A stretch of 64,000 nucleotides of DNA from Streptomyces sp. ICC1 (GCF_003287935.1 NZ_CP030287.1:372001-436000); one strand, 5' to 3'; positions 34,729 through 44,921 are shown, counted from the stretch's first letter. Notes: generated by a model not told the origin, from the sequence alone. Numbers and translations are program-made.

Positions 34729-35415
34729 TTACGCCAGGAGGGCGCGCCAGCGGTCGGCCGACTTCAGCATGTCCTCGACGACCCGCTCCAGGAACGTCCC
34801 CACCTTGGCCAGCCGCTGCCCCACGGGTGTGTCCAGCCCGAGCGTCTCGGCCGCCGCCATCGCGGCCTGCGCGGACGAGCGCGTCTGCTGCGAGCTGATC
34901 ACGATCGAGTGGTACCAGGCGTCGTCGTCGACCACGTAGATGTCGCGACGCCGCTGCGGATCGCGCTCGCGCCGGACGTATCCCTGCTGGACCAGGAAGT
35001 TCACGGACACGGACACGGAGGCTGGGCTGACCTTCAGCCTGTGGGTCAGCTCGGCTGCGGTGCGCCTGCCGTCCTCGGACAGCAGCAGGTCGACGTGCAC
35101 GCGCGCTGTCATCCTCGGCAGCCCTGCCCTGACCGCCAGCTCGATGATCTCCTCTTCCATCGCGCTTCCCGGCGCTCCGGCCGGCGCTCCGGCTGTGCAC
35201 GGGGGTGCCGGTGTGCCGCGCTGCGCCCGCTGGACCGTCGCGCGGTGCGCCTGCTGGGGCCGGTAGCCGCCGGGGCTGCCGTTGCGTGCGACCTCCCGAC
35301 TGATCGTCGAGGTCGACCGGTCGAGCCGCCTGGCGATCTCGGCATAGGAGAGCCCATCGGCGAGTCCGGCCGCAATGCGCTGGCGTTCCTGCTGGGTCAA
35401 CCGTCCTCCAGGCAT
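34729..35415 (-). CDS. GbsR/MarR-family regulator with an extra N-terminal HTH
   Basis: 228 residues. The N-terminal 45 residues form an IS30-like HTH (LTQQERQRIAAGLADGLSYA, EIARRLDRSTSTISREVAR). The middle and C-terminal part is a GbsR/MarR winged helix (MTARVHVDLLLSEDGRRTAA, LKVSPASVSVSVNFLVQQGY, VRRERDPQRRRDIYVV). Similar two-HTH regulators accompany cytochrome P450 genes in actinomycetes. It is divergent from the P450 gene, and two CATTGCAT repeats lie between them. ATG 35415 is the likely start; the frame is open to 35463. Confidence 0.82.
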   Translation of the reverse strand: MPGGRLTQQERQRIAAGLADGLSYAEIARRLDRSTSTISREVARNGSPGGYRPQQAHRATVQRAQRGTPAPPCTAGAPAGAPGSAMEEEIIELAVRAGLPRMTARVHVDLLLSEDGRRTAAELTHRLKVSPASVSVSVNFLVQQGYVRRERDPQRRRDIYVVDDDAWYHSIVISSQQTRSSAQAAMAAAETLGLDTPVGQRLAKVGTFLERVVEDMLKSADRWRALLA

Positions 35416-35455
35416 GCTGCCAGTATTGCTTTCGCCGCCGGTCAGTGCAACGGAG

Positions 35456-35484
35456 CATTGCATTCGAGCTCAGCGCCATTGCAT
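35456..35484. promoter_or_regulatory. CATTGCAT direct repeats in the marR/P450 promoter
   Basis: CATTGCAT at 35456-35463 and 35477-35484 are 21 bp apart, two helical turns, in the AT-richer part of the divergent promoter. They are candidate sites for the GbsR/MarR-type regulator. They differ in layout from the ATTGCA inverted repeats of the ArsR genes. Confidence 0.45.
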
Positions 35485-35598
35485 CAATTTGCCGCCGCCC
35501 AGCTGCGGTTATGCCATCTAGTGGATTGCGGTCACCCTGAATGCGACGTAGCTTTCGAGAAACGTCAAACGCGCACTATCGCGAGCTGAGGAATGATC

Positions 35599-36789
35599 AT
35601 GGGTGAATCCCTCCACACTGTCACGTCGCTGCCGACGGAGCGTCAGCCCGGTTGTCCCTTCGACCCGCCGGCAGAGTTGATCGATGCCCGCGGGCACGGT
35701 CCGATCAGCCGCTACACCCACCCCGGCGGGAAGCCCGGCTGGATGATCACCGGATACGACCTGGTCAGGTCGGTCTTGGCCGACCCGCGGTTCAGCTCGC
35801 GCAAGGACCTGCTGAACGTGGTCGACTTCGAGATCCCGCCGGCGCCGCCCGGGGAGTTCCTCCTCATGGACGAACCGCAGCACGGGCGCTACCGGAAGCC
35901 TCTGGTGGGCAAGTTCACCGCGCGGCGGATGCGCCTGCTGACCGAGCGCATCGAGCAGATCACCAACGACTGCCTGGACGCCATGGAGGAGGCCGGGCCG
36001 TCGGCGGACTTGGTGACCGCGTTCGCCAAGCCCATCCCCACCATCATCATCTGTGAGCTGCTGGGGGTGCCGTACGAGGACCGGGCCTCCTTCCAGGAAC
36101 AGATCGACAAGTTCATGAACGGGGAGACGGGCGACGAAGAGCTGCTGGCGGCCTACACCGCGACCCAGGACTACCTCGCGAAGCTGGTGGCCGCCAAGCG
36201 CGCGAACCTCACCGACGACGTGCTCAGTGAACTCACCGACAGCGACCTGACCGATGAGGAGCTGCAGGGGATCAGCCTGATCCTGCTGGCGGCCGGATTC
36301 GACACCACCGCGAACATGCTGGCCCTCGGGGCCTTCGCGCTGCTGCAGAACCCGGAGCAACTGGCGGCCCTGCGCGCCGATCCCACGCTCGTGGACCAGG
36401 CCGTGGAGGAGCTCCTGCGGTATCTGAGCGTCGCCAAGTCGTTCATGAGGACGGCAGTGGAGGACGTCGAGGTGGGCGGCCAGACCATCGAGGCCGGCAC
36501 GACGGTGGTCCTGTCGTACAACACCGCCAACCGCGACCCCGAACGCTACGCGGATCCCCACGAGCTCGACCTCCGCAGGGACTCCGGCGGCCACCTGGCC
36601 TTCGGGCACGGCATCCACCTGTGCCTGGGTGCGCAGCTGGCCCGTGTCGAGATGCGCGTCGCGTTCTCCGCGCTGCTGGCCCGCTTCCCCACGCTGTGCC
36701 TGGCCGTACCGGCCGAAGAGGTTGCGCTGCGTCCGGAGACCGCGGACATCTACGGGGTGAAGAGCCTCCCGGTCACCTGGGACGTGTGA
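35599..36789 (+). CDS. Cytochrome P450
   Basis: 396 residues, soluble bacterial P450 monooxygenase. The I-helix oxygen-activation motif is LLAAGFDTTANML, the K-helix ExxR is EELLRYL, and the haem loop is FGHGIHLCLGAQLARVEMR with Cys342 as axial ligand. It needs ferredoxin and a reductase, which are not encoded nearby. The substrate is unknown. ATG 35599 is preceded by GAGGA at 6 nt; ATG 35593 would have none. Control by the divergent GbsR/MarR-type gene is likely. A strong terminator follows. Confidence 0.9.
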   Translation: MGESLHTVTSLPTERQPGCPFDPPAELIDARGHGPISRYTHPGGKPGWMITGYDLVRSVLADPRFSSRKDLLNVVDFEIPPAPPGEFLLMDEPQHGRYRKPLVGKFTARRMRLLTERIEQITNDCLDAMEEAGPSADLVTAFAKPIPTIIICELLGVPYEDRASFQEQIDKFMNGETGDEELLAAYTATQDYLAKLVAAKRANLTDDVLSELTDSDLTDEELQGISLILLAAGFDTTANMLALGAFALLQNPEQLAALRADPTLVDQAVEELLRYLSVAKSFMRTAVEDVEVGGQTIEAGTTVVLSYNTANRDPERYADPHELDLRRDSGGHLAFGHGIHLCLGAQLARVEMRVAFSALLARFPTLCLAVPAEEVALRPETADIYGVKSLPVTWDV

Positions 36790-36791
36790 CC

Positions 36792-36825
36792 GCCGACGCG
36801 CTGAGGAGATCCTCAGCGCGTCGGC
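36792..36825. terminator. Bidirectional terminator between P450 and kdpD
   Basis: GCCGACGCGCTGAGG (36792-36806) pairs perfectly with CCTCAGCGCGTCGGC (36811-36825) across a 4-nt loop, immediately after the P450 stop and 22 bp from the convergent kdpD stop. Confidence 0.88.
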
Positions 36826-36847
36826 GCTTGCGGCCGGGACGGGCAGC

Positions 36848-39391
36848 TCAGGTCGTGGCTTCGGCCGGGAGGTCGGGGGGCGTCTGCGGGGCCCCGTCCT
36901 TGAGGGGCAGGGTGATCACCATGGTGAGTCCGCCACCGGGGGTGTCCTCGGCGGTGAGGGTGCCGTCCATGGCTTCGAGGAAGCCCCGGGCGACCGCCAG
37001 ACCGAGCCCGACCCCGGCGCCCGCAGGGGTGTCTCCGTACCGCTGGAAGGGTTCGAATATCCGGTTCTTCGCCTCGTCGGGGACGCCGGGTCCGCGGTCC
37101 ACGACGCGGAGCTCGATGCGTGCGCCGAGGGTGCTGGCGGACACAAGGACGGTCTCGCCGGCGGGGTTGTACTTGACGGCGTTCTCGACGATGTTCGCGA
37201 CGGCCCGTTCCAGGAGGCCGCGGTCGACGGCGACCATGGGCAGGGTCTCGGGGATGTCCAGGGCCACGCTGTCGTCGGGGACTCCGGCCAGTGCCATCGG
37301 GACGACCTCGTCGAGGTCGGTCTCGCGGATGAGCGGGACGACGGTGCCCGTCTGGAGGCGGGACATGTCCAGGAGGTTGCCGATCAGGTGGTCGAGGCGG
37401 TCGGCGCCGTCCTCGATGCCCTCCAGGAGATCGGCCCGGTCCTCCTCGGACCATTCCACGTCGTCGGCGCGCAGGGAGGTGACGGCCACCTTGATGCCGG
37501 CGAGCGGGGTGCGCAGATCGTGGCTGACGGCGGCGAGGAGCGCGGTGCGGATCTGATTGCCCTCGATCAGGCGGCGGGCTTCCTCGGCCTCGTCGACCAG
37601 GCGCTGGCGGTCGAGTACGACGGCTGCCTGGGCGGCGAAGGCGCCGAGGACCCGGCGGTCCTCGGCGGGCAGGACCCGGCCTGTGAGGGCGAGGGACATG
37701 TTCTCGCCGATGGGCATGTCGACGTCGGCGTCCTCGGGGCGGGCGACGGGATTGCGCCCGGTGCTGCCCGCGCAGGCCCACGGTTCGACGTCCGTACCGC
37801 GTTCCAGCAGTGCCACGGATTCCATGGCGAAGGTCTCGCGGACCCGTTCCAGCAGTGCGTCGAGGGCGGTTTCGCCGCGCAGGATGCTGCCGGCGAGGAA
37901 GGAGAGGATCTCGGACTCGGCGCGGAGCCGGGCGGCCTGTTGGGTGCGGCGGGCGGCCAGGTCGACGACGGACGCCACGGACACGGCCACGCCGACGAAG
38001 ATCGCGATGGCGACGATGTTCTTGGGGTCGGAGATGGTGAACTCGTGCAGTGGCGGGGTGAAGTAGTAGTTGAGCAGCAGGGAGCCGAAGGCCGCCGAGG
38101 CGAGCGCGGGCAGCAGCCCGCCGAGGAGCGCCGCCGCCACCGTGAAGGTGAGGAAGAGCAGCATGTCGTTGGCGAGCCCGAGCTCGGGAACGACCTGGCT
38201 CAGAAAGACGGTGAGCAGCGCGGGGCCGGCGACACCGGTCAGCCACCCCCAGACGACTCGGAGCCTGCCGAGCCGCGCGCCGCGCGCGACGGGCAGTCCG
38301 CGGCCCTTGGCGGCTTCGTCGTGGGTGACGATGTGCACGTCGAGGTCGGGCCCCGATTCCCGGGCGACGGTGGCGCTCACGCCTGGGCTGAAGACGGATC
38401 GCCAGGATCGTCTGCGGCTCACGCCGAGGACGATCTGGGTGGCGTTGCAGCCGCGGGCGAACTCCAGGAGCGCGTCGGGGACGTTGTCGCCGATGACGTG
38501 GTGGAAGGTGCCGCCGAGGTCCTCGACCAGGGTGCGCTGGACGGCGAGTTCCTTGGGGGAGGCGGCGGTCAGCCCGTCGCTGCGGGCGATGTAGACGGCC
38601 AGGACCTCGCCGCCCGAGCCCTTCTCGGCGAGGCGGGCCGCGCGGCGGATGAGCGTACGGCCTTCCGGGCCGCCGGTGAGGCCGACGACGATGCGTTCGC
38701 GGGCCTGCCAGGTGGAGCGGATGTTGTGCTCGCCGCGGTATTCCTGGAGGTACTCGTCGACCCGGTCGGCGACCCAGAGCAGCGCGAGTTCGCGCAGGGC
38801 GGTGAGGTTCCCGGGGCGGAAGTAGTTGGACAGGGCCGCGTCGACCTTGTCGGGCTTGTAGATGTTGCCGTGGGCCATGCGGCGGCGCAGGGCCTGCGGG
38901 GACATGTCGACCAGCTCGATCTGGTCGGCCCGTCGCACCACCTCGTCCGGGACGGTCTCGCGCTGGCGCACGCCCGTGATCGTCTCGACGACATCGCCGA
39001 GGGATTCCAGGTGCTGGATGTTGACGGTGGAGACGACGTCGATGCCGGCTTGGAGGAGTTCCTCCACGTCCTGCCACCGCTTGGTGTTGCGGGAGCCGGG
39101 GATGTTGGTGTGGGCGAGCTCGTCGACGAGCGCGACGGCGGGGCGCCGCGCGAGGATCGCGTCCACGTCCATCTCGGTGAAGGAGGATTCCCGGTACTCC
39201 AGTTCGCGCCGTGCGATCTGTTCCAGACCGTGCAGCATCACCTCGGTGCGCGGACGGTTGTGGTGCTCCACGAAGGCGACGACGACGTCGGTGCCGCGCT
39301 CCACCCTGCGGTGGCCCTCCGAGAGCATCGCGTACGTCTTGCCGACGCCGGGGGCCGAGCCCAGGTAGATGCGAAACTTGCCGCGTCCCAT
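36848..39391 (-). CDS. kdpD: KdpD, potassium/osmotic stress sensor kinase
   Basis: 847 residues. The KdpD domain has Walker A (YLGSAPGVGKTYAMLSEG) and Walker B (PAVALVDELAHTNIPGS); then come the Usp domain (RIVVGLTGGPEGRTLIRRAA), DUF4118 with four helices, a GAF-like linker, HisKA (AAVSHDLRTPLAGIKVA) and the ATPase domain (NIVENAVKYNPAGE, VVDRGPGVPDEAKN, GVGLGLAVARGFLEAMDG). It senses low K+ or related stress at the membrane and phosphorylates KdpE, which is 7 bp upstream in the same operon. ATG 39391. Closely related to KdpD1 at 32166-34646, which lacks the conserved TN after AH. Confidence 0.93.
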   Translation of the reverse strand: MGRGKFRIYLGSAPGVGKTYAMLSEGHRRVERGTDVVVAFVEHHNRPRTEVMLHGLEQIARRELEYRESSFTEMDVDAILARRPAVALVDELAHTNIPGSRNTKRWQDVEELLQAGIDVVSTVNIQHLESLGDVVETITGVRQRETVPDEVVRRADQIELVDMSPQALRRRMAHGNIYKPDKVDAALSNYFRPGNLTALRELALLWVADRVDEYLQEYRGEHNIRSTWQARERIVVGLTGGPEGRTLIRRAARLAEKGSGGEVLAVYIARSDGLTAASPKELAVQRTLVEDLGGTFHHVIGDNVPDALLEFARGCNATQIVLGVSRRRSWRSVFSPGVSATVARESGPDLDVHIVTHDEAAKGRGLPVARGARLGRLRVVWGWLTGVAGPALLTVFLSQVVPELGLANDMLLFLTFTVAAALLGGLLPALASAAFGSLLLNYYFTPPLHEFTISDPKNIVAIAIFVGVAVSVASVVDLAARRTQQAARLRAESEILSFLAGSILRGETALDALLERVRETFAMESVALLERGTDVEPWACAGSTGRNPVARPEDADVDMPIGENMSLALTGRVLPAEDRRVLGAFAAQAAVVLDRQRLVDEAEEARRLIEGNQIRTALLAAVSHDLRTPLAGIKVAVTSLRADDVEWSEEDRADLLEGIEDGADRLDHLIGNLLDMSRLQTGTVVPLIRETDLDEVVPMALAGVPDDSVALDIPETLPMVAVDRGLLERAVANIVENAVKYNPAGETVLVSASTLGARIELRVVDRGPGVPDEAKNRIFEPFQRYGDTPAGAGVGLGLAVARGFLEAMDGTLTAEDTPGGGLTMVITLPLKDGAPQTPPDLPAEATT

Positions 39392-39398
39392 TGTTGAA

Positions 39399-40082
39399 TC
39401 ATCCCTCGAAGCGGTAGCCCATGCCGGGCTCGGTGATCAGATAGCGGGGGTGCGAGGGGTCCGCTTCCAGTTTGCGGCGCAGCTGGGCCATGTAGACCCG
39501 CAGGTAGTTGGTGTGCCCGGAGTACGTCGGCCCCCAGACGTCCAGCAACAGCTTGGTCTGGGTGATCAGCCGCCCGGGATTGGTGATGAGGATTTCCAGG
39601 ATGTGCCACTCGGTGGGCGTGAGCCGCACCGTGCGATCACTACGCCTGACCTTCTTGGCGATCAGGTCGACGGTGAAATCGTCAGTCGTGATCACGGCAA
39701 CCTCGTTGGACGGTGCCGGGATCTCCTGACGGCGGACGGCGGCCCGCAGCCGGGCGAGCAGTTCGTCCATGCTGAACGGCTTGGTGACGTAGTCGTCGGC
39801 GCCCGCGTCCAAGGCGCGGATCTTCTCCTCGGAGGTGTGACGGGCGGAGAGGACGAGGATCGGCACTCCGCTGGTCATCCGTACCTCCTTGATCACGTCG
39901 ATGCCGTCCATGTCCGGCAGACCGAGGTCCAGCAGGATGACGTCCGGCTTGCGCGCGGCTGCCAGTCTCAGAGCGGTGTTTCCCTCGGAAGCCGTCTCCA
40001 CCCCGAACTTCCGCGCCTCCAGGTTGATCCTGAGCGCACGGACGAGCTGGGCATCGTCTTCCACCACCAGCACCTTGATCAT
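39399..40082 (-). CDS. kdpE: KdpE, OmpR-family response regulator
   Basis: 227 residues. The receiver domain has Asp9/Asp10, phosphoacceptor Asp52 (VILLDLGLPDMDGIDV), Ser79 and Lys100. The C-terminal OmpR-type winged helix reads VRLTPTEWHILEILITNPGR, TYSGHTNYLRVYMAQLRRKL and LITEPGMGYRFEG. It activates kdpFABC transcription. As an OmpR-family dimer it is expected to bind direct repeats about 11 bp apart, which is the spacing of the repeats found near potassium genes here. It is separated from kdpC by a hairpin. Confidence 0.93.
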   Translation of the reverse strand: MIKVLVVEDDAQLVRALRINLEARKFGVETASEGNTALRLAAARKPDVILLDLGLPDMDGIDVIKEVRMTSGVPILVLSARHTSEEKIRALDAGADDYVTKPFSMDELLARLRAAVRRQEIPAPSNEVAVITTDDFTVDLIAKKVRRSDRTVRLTPTEWHILEILITNPGRLITQTKLLLDVWGPTYSGHTNYLRVYMAQLRRKLEADPSHPRYLITEPGMGYRFEG

Positions 40083-40119
40083 CGGTGTGGGGCCTTCCTC
40101 TTTCGGTGGATACGGGTCG

Positions 40120-40158
40120 GAGCCGGCGGGACGCGCAAGCGCCGCGTCCCGCCGGCTC
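40120..40158. terminator. Hairpin between kdpC and kdpE
   Basis: GAGCCGGCGGGACGCG (40120-40135) pairs perfectly with CGCGTCCCGCCGGCTC (40143-40158), 7-nt loop. It lies after kdpC and before kdpE on the same strand and may partly uncouple the transporter genes from the regulators. Confidence 0.85.
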
Positions 40159-40181
40159 CAGAGCCTTGGTCGTGGAGAACG

Positions 40182-40898
40182 TCAGCCCTTGGCCAGTGCC
40201 TTGAGCGCGGTGTTGAGTTCGAGGACGTTGACGCGGGGTTCGCCCATGAAGCCGAGGGTGCGGCCGGTGGTGTGGTCGGCGACGAGCTCTTCGACCTGCT
40301 TGACGTCGAGCTTGTTCTGCTCGGCGACCCGGTGGATCTGGAGCTTGGCGTACTCGGGGGAGATGTCGGGGTCGAGGCCGGAGCCGGAGGAGGTGACGGC
40401 GTCGGCCGGGACGTCCTCGGGCTTGACCTGGTGGCCGGCGGTGGAGTTGTCGGCGATGACGGCGTCCTTGGCGGCGATGACCTGGGCGCAGAGGGTGCCC
40501 TCCTCCGCCTGGTCGGTGCACTTGCCGTTGATCGCGCCGTTGTCGGCGGAGCGGTTGGTGGCGCCGGAGAGGATCAGCGAGTACTGCGTGTTGACGCTGT
40601 TGCTGCCCAGTCCGTTGGAGGGGCGCGGCTGGAACCACTTCAGGTCCGGCTTGACCGCCTCCTCCGCGTCATCGGGGTTCTGCTTCGGGAGGTTGTAGCT
40701 CTGCCCGATGAGGGAGGAGCCGACGACCTGGCCGCTCTTGTCCTTGATCTCGGAGCCGTTGGCCTTGTCGTTGAACAGGACCTGGGCGATGCCCGTGACG
40801 GCGAGCGGGTAGATGACCCCGCAGATCACGGTCAGAACGAGAAGGGCTCGGAGGCCCGCACCGATCAGGCGCGCTGTGGTGCCTACAGAGTTGTTCAT
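40182..40898 (-). CDS. kdpC: KdpC, potassium-transporting ATPase subunit C
   Basis: 238 residues, one N-terminal transmembrane helix (LRALLVLTVICGVIYPLAVT) and an extracytoplasmic domain. Family motifs are GSSLIGQSYNLPK, WFQPRPSNG, TSSGSGLDPDISPEYAKLQI and HRVAEQNKLD. KdpC stabilises the KdpFABC complex and affects ATP binding by KdpB. It begins 6 bp after the kdpB stop. The protein is about 40 residues longer than E. coli KdpC, through an insertion in the middle that is usual in actinobacteria. Confidence 0.95.
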   Translation of the reverse strand: MNNSVGTTARLIGAGLRALLVLTVICGVIYPLAVTGIAQVLFNDKANGSEIKDKSGQVVGSSLIGQSYNLPKQNPDDAEEAVKPDLKWFQPRPSNGLGSNSVNTQYSLILSGATNRSADNGAINGKCTDQAEEGTLCAQVIAAKDAVIADNSTAGHQVKPEDVPADAVTSSGSGLDPDISPEYAKLQIHRVAEQNKLDVKQVEELVADHTTGRTLGFMGEPRVNVLELNTALKALAKG

Positions 40899-40904
40899 GA
40901 CGGA

Positions 40905-43004
40905 TCAGCCGATTCCGGGGAAGAGGGAGATGAGCATGTCGATGACCTTGATGCCGATGAACGGGGCGATCAGACCGCCCACGCCGTACAGCCCCAGGTT
41001 TCGGCGGAGCATCTTGTCGGCGCTGGTGGGGCGGTACCGGACGCCCTTGAGGGCGAGCGGTACGAGGGCGATGATGATCAGCGCGTTGAAGATGACCGCG
41101 GAGAGGATCGCTGATTCCGGCGAGGTCAGGCCCATGATGTTGAGCTTGTCGAGGCCCGGGTAGACCACGGCGAACATGGCCGGGATGATCGCGAAGTACT
41201 TGGCGACGTCGTTGGCGATGGAGAAGGTGGTCAGGGCGCCGCGGGTGATCAGCAGCTGCTTGCCGATCTCCACGATCTCGATGAGCTTGGTGGGGTTGGA
41301 GTCCAGGTCCACCATGTTCCCGGCCTCCTTGGCGGCCGAGGTGCCGGTGTTCATGGCGACGCCCACGTCGGCCTGGGCCAGTGCGGGGGCGTCGTTCGTG
41401 CCGTCGCCGGTCATGGCGACGAGCTTTCCGCCGGCCTGCTCCCGCTTGATGAGGGCCATCTTGTCCTCGGGCGTCGCTTCCGCCAGGAAGTCGTCCACAC
41501 CCGCTTCTTCGGCGATGGCCTTGGCGGTCAGCGGGTTGTCACCCGTGATCATGATCGTCTTGATGCCCATGCGGCGCAGTTCGTCGAACCGCTCGCGCAT
41601 GCCTTCCTTGACGACGTCCTTGAGGTGGATGACGCCGAGGACGCGGGCGCCCTTCTCATCGTCGACCGCGACGAGGAGCGGGGTGCCGCCGGCTTCGGAG
41701 ATGCGGTTGGCGAGGAGGTCGGCGTCATCGGAGACCTGGCCGCCCTGCTCCCTGACCCAGGTGATGACCGAACCGGCCGCGCCCTTGCGGGTCTTCTTGC
41801 CGTCCACGTTCACGCCCGACATGCGGGTCTGGGCGGTGAAGGCGATCCACTCGGCGTGCGCGAGCTCGCCCTGGTGGCGTTCGCGCAGTCCGTACTTCTC
41901 CTTCGCGAGGACCACGATGGAGCGGCCCTCGGGGGTCTCGTCCGCGAGGGAGGAGAGCTGGGCGGCATCCGCCAGTTCGGCCTCGTCCGTGCCGGTGACC
42001 GGTACGAACTCGGAGGCCTGGCGGTTGCCGAGGGTGATGGTGCCGGTCTTGTCGAGGAGCAGGGTCGAGACGTCGCCCGCGGCTTCCACCGCACGGCCGC
42101 TCATCGCGAGGACGTTGCGCTGGACCAGGCGGTCCATGCCCGCGATGCCGATGGCGGAGAGCAGGGCGCCGATGGTGGTGGGGATCAGGCAGACGAGGAG
42201 CGCGGTGAGGACGATCATCGACTGCTCGGCGCCGGCGTAGATCGCGAAGGGCTGGAGGGTGACGACGGCCAGCAGGAAGACGATGGTCAGCGAGGCCAGC
42301 AGGATGTTGAGTGCGATCTCGTTGGGCGTCTTCTGCCGGGCCGCGCCTTCGACCAGGGCGATCATCCGGTCGATGAAGGTCTCGCCGGGCTTCGTCGTGA
42401 TCTTGATGACGATCCGGTCGGAGAGGACCTTGGTGCCGCCGGTGACGGCCGAGCGGTCGCCGCCGGACTCGCGGATGACCGGGGCGGACTCTCCGGTGAT
42501 GGCCGACTCGTCGACGGACGCGACGCCTTCGACGACGTCACCGTCGCCGGGGATGATGTCCCCGGCCTCGCAGACCACCAGGTCGCCGATACGAAGCTCC
42601 GTGCCCGGCACCTGCTCCTCCACCGAGCCGTTCAGCCGGCGGGCGACCGTGTCCGTCTTGGCCTTGCGCAGCGTGTCGGCCTGGGCCTTGCCGCGGCCTT
42701 CGGCGACTGCCTCGGCGAGGTTGGCGAAGATCGTGGTCAGCCACAGCCAGGCAGTGATGGCCCAGCCGAACCAGTCGGTCGGGTCCTTGATCGCCAGCAC
42801 GGTGGTGACCACCGAGCCGATCAGGACGACGAACATGACCGGGGACTTGATCATGACGCGCGGGTCGAGCTTGCGGACGGCGTCCGGGAAGGACTTCAGC
42901 AGCTGCTTGGGGTCGAACAGCCCCCCGCCCACACGGCCGGCAGGCGGCTTGTGGCCGGTTGGCAGGTCGTCGTGCGGAGCCCTGGTAGGTGTGGCGGTGC
43001 TCAT
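40905..43004 (-). CDS. kdpB: KdpB, potassium-transporting P-type ATPase subunit
   Basis: 699 residues, the catalytic P-type ATPase of the high-affinity K+ pump. Actuator motif [20 protein letters not shown], phosphorylation site [11 protein letters not shown] with Asp318, nucleotide-domain KGAAGSV, hinge [20 protein letters not shown] and the KdpB-type helix [20 protein letters not shown] are all present. ATG 43004 overlaps the kdpA stop (ATGA), giving translational coupling. A diverged orphan copy is at 48066-50213. Confidence 0.96.
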   Translation of the reverse strand: MSTATPTRAPHDDLPTGHKPPAGRVGGGLFDPKQLLKSFPDAVRKLDPRVMIKSPVMFVVLIGSVVTTVLAIKDPTDWFGWAITAWLWLTTIFANLAEAVAEGRGKAQADTLRKAKTDTVARRLNGSVEEQVPGTELRIGDLVVCEAGDIIPGDGDVVEGVASVDESAITGESAPVIRESGGDRSAVTGGTKVLSDRIVIKITTKPGETFIDRMIALVEGAARQKTPNEIALNILLASLTIVFLLAVVTLQPFAIYAGAEQSMIVLTALLVCLIPTTIGALLSAIGIAGMDRLVQRNVLAMSGRAVEAAGDVSTLLLDKTGTITLGNRQASEFVPVTGTDEAELADAAQLSSLADETPEGRSIVVLAKEKYGLRERHQGELAHAEWIAFTAQTRMSGVNVDGKKTRKGAAGSVITWVREQGGQVSDDADLLANRISEAGGTPLLVAVDDEKGARVLGVIHLKDVVKEGMRERFDELRRMGIKTIMITGDNPLTAKAIAEEAGVDDFLAEATPEDKMALIKREQAGGKLVAMTGDGTNDAPALAQADVGVAMNTGTSAAKEAGNMVDLDSNPTKLIEIVEIGKQLLITRGALTTFSIANDVAKYFAIIPAMFAVVYPGLDKLNIMGLTSPESAILSAVIFNALIIIALVPLALKGVRYRPTSADKMLRRNLGLYGVGGLIAPFIGIKVIDMLISLFPGIG

Positions 43005-44665
43005 GATGCGAGCCCTTCGGCGAGCGGACCCAGCGCCAGGGCCGGGAAGTAGGTGAGTCCGGTGATGATGATGATCGTTCCGACGAGCAGGCCCGTGTAG
43101 AGCGGCTTGTCGGTGCGCAGGGTGCCCGCCGTCTCGGGGACGGGCTTCTGCTCGGCCAGCGAGCCGGCCAGCGCGAGGACGAACACCATGGGCAGGAAGC
43201 GGCCCAGCAGCATGGCGATGCCGATGGTGCTGTTGAACCACTGGGTGTCGGCGTTGAGGCCGGCGAAGGCCGAGCCGTTGTTGTTGGCGCCCGAGGTGTA
43301 GGCGTAGAGGATCTCGGAGAATCCGTGCGCCCCGGAGTTCGTCATCGAGTTGCCCGGGGTGGGCAGCGCCATGGCCGCGGCGGTGAAGCACAGCACCAGA
43401 GCCGGGGTGATCAGGATGTAGCAGGCCGCGAACTTGATCTGGCGGGTGCCGATCTTCTTGCCCAGGTACTCGGGAGTGCGGCCGACCATCAGGCCGGCGA
43501 TGAACACGGCGATGATCGCCATGATCAGCATGCCGTAGAGGCCGGAGCCGACGCCGCCGGGCGCGATCTCGCCGAGCTGCATGCCCAGCAGCTGGATCCC
43601 GCCGCCGAGCCCGGTGTAGGAGGAGTGGAAGGAGTTGACGGCGCCGGTCGAGGTCAGCGTGGTCGCCACCGAGAAGATCGAGGAGGCCGCGATGCCGTAC
43701 CGGGTCTCCTTGCCCTCCATCGCCCCGCCGGCCACGTCGAAGGCCGGGCCGTGGTGCGCGAACTCGGTCCACATCATCAGCGCGGTGAAACCGACCCAGA
43801 TGATGCCCATGGTCGCGAGGATCGCGTAACCCTGGCGCAGGTTTCCGACCATGCGGCCGAAGGTCCGGGTCATCGCGAACGGGATGACCAGGATCAGGAA
43901 GACCTCGAAGAGGTTCGAGAACGGGGTCGGGTTCTCGAAGGGGTGGGCCGAGTTGGCGTTGAAGTAGCCGCCACCGTTCGTACCCAGCTCCTTGATGACC
44001 TCCTGCGAAGCCACCGCCCCGCCGTTCCACTGCTGGGTGCCACCCATGAACTGGCCGACCTCGCGGATCCCGGCGAAGTTCTGCATGACCCCGCACGCGA
44101 CCAGGACGAGCGCGCCGATCACCGAGATCGGCAGCAGGATCCGGACCGTGCCGCGCACCAGGTCCGACCAGAAGTTGCCGAGCTCGCCTGTCCGGGAGCG
44201 CGCGAAGCCCCGTACGAGGGCGACCGCGACGGCCATGCCGACGGCGGCGGAGACGAAGTTCTGGACCGCGAGGCCGCCGGTCTGGACGACGTGGCCCATG
44301 GCCTGCTCGCCGTAGTAAGACTGCCAGTTGGTGTTCGCCACGAAGGACGCGGCGGTGTTGAAGGCCTGGTCCGGGTCGATCGCCACGAAGCCGAGCGAGC
44401 CGGGCAGCACACCCTGCGCGCGCTGCAGCAGGTAGAGGAAGAGGACGCTCACGGCGGAGAAGGCGAGGACGCCGCGCAGGTAGGCGGGCCAGCGCATTTC
44501 GGCCGACGGGTTGGCGCCGATGGCCTTGTAGATCCACTTCTCCGGCTTGTAGTGCTTCTCGGAGGAGTAGACCCGGGCCATGTAGTCGCCGAGGGGGCGG
44601 TACGCCAGAGCCAGCGCGGCGATCAGCGCGAGCAGCTGGAGCACACCAGCGGTAACGGGGCTCAT
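43001..44665 (-). CDS. kdpA: KdpA, potassium-translocating subunit
   Basis: 554 residues with about ten membrane helices; it is the channel-like subunit that selects and carries K+. Recognisable segments are [20 protein letters not shown], the filter-type repeats [49 protein letters not shown] and [15 protein letters not shown]. It starts at ATG 44665, two bases after kdpF, and overlaps kdpB at its end. Confidence 0.96.
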   Translation of the reverse strand: MSPVTAGVLQLLALIAALALAYRPLGDYMARVYSSEKHYKPEKWIYKAIGANPSAEMRWPAYLRGVLAFSAVSVLFLYLLQRAQGVLPGSLGFVAIDPDQAFNTAASFVANTNWQSYYGEQAMGHVVQTGGLAVQNFVSAAVGMAVAVALVRGFARSRTGELGNFWSDLVRGTVRILLPISVIGALVLVACGVMQNFAGIREVGQFMGGTQQWNGGAVASQEVIKELGTNGGGYFNANSAHPFENPTPFSNLFEVFLILVIPFAMTRTFGRMVGNLRQGYAILATMGIIWVGFTALMMWTEFAHHGPAFDVAGGAMEGKETRYGIAASSIFSVATTLTSTGAVNSFHSSYTGLGGGIQLLGMQLGEIAPGGVGSGLYGMLIMAIIAVFIAGLMVGRTPEYLGKKIGTRQIKFAACYILITPALVLCFTAAAMALPTPGNSMTNSGAHGFSEILYAYTSGANNNGSAFAGLNADTQWFNSTIGIAMLLGRFLPMVFVLALAGSLAEQKPVPETAGTLRTDKPLYTGLLVGTIIIITGLTYFPALALGPLAEGLAS

Positions 44666-44667
44666 GC

Positions 44668-44757
44668 TCAGAACCTCTCCGGGTACACAAGGGCGAGGAC
44701 GAGATAACCCAGCAGGGAGACGGCCACGACGAGGCCGACGATGTTTTCGACGGTCAC
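44668..44757 (-). CDS. kdpF: KdpF, small subunit of the Kdp complex
   Basis: 29 residues from GTG 44757: one transmembrane helix ([20 protein letters not shown]) ending in YPERF, typical of KdpF. It stabilises the KdpFABC complex. The GTG overlaps the stop of an upstream 27-codon gene (GTGA). A second kdpF is at 45605-45703. Confidence 0.88.
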   Translation of the reverse strand: MTVENIVGLVVAVSLLGYLVLALVYPERF

Positions 44758-44837
44758 AGCTTTGCCACCCCTCGGGCGATGAGAGCCACCAGCGCGAACA
44801 CCGCGACCGTGGTGACGACGAAGGCCAGGTCGGCCAT
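44754..44837 (-). CDS. Small membrane peptide at the head of the kdp operon
   Basis: 27 codons with an AGGAG site 8 nt before ATG 44837 and a GTGA overlap with kdpF. The product is nearly all one transmembrane helix ([19 protein letters not shown]). Its position, start signal and coupling argue that it is translated. Similar mini-genes precede kdpF in other streptomycetes, as far as I recall. A role in assembly or regulation of Kdp is inference. Confidence 0.7.
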   Translation of the reverse strand: MADLAFVVTTVAVFALVALIARGVAKL

Positions 44838-44921
44838 CGTGAGCTCCTGAGTGAAGAGGAAGGAATACGTATCGGCCAGATGGCCGATGACGACATAACC
44901 GTGTCTTCACCCCGGCGTTAA

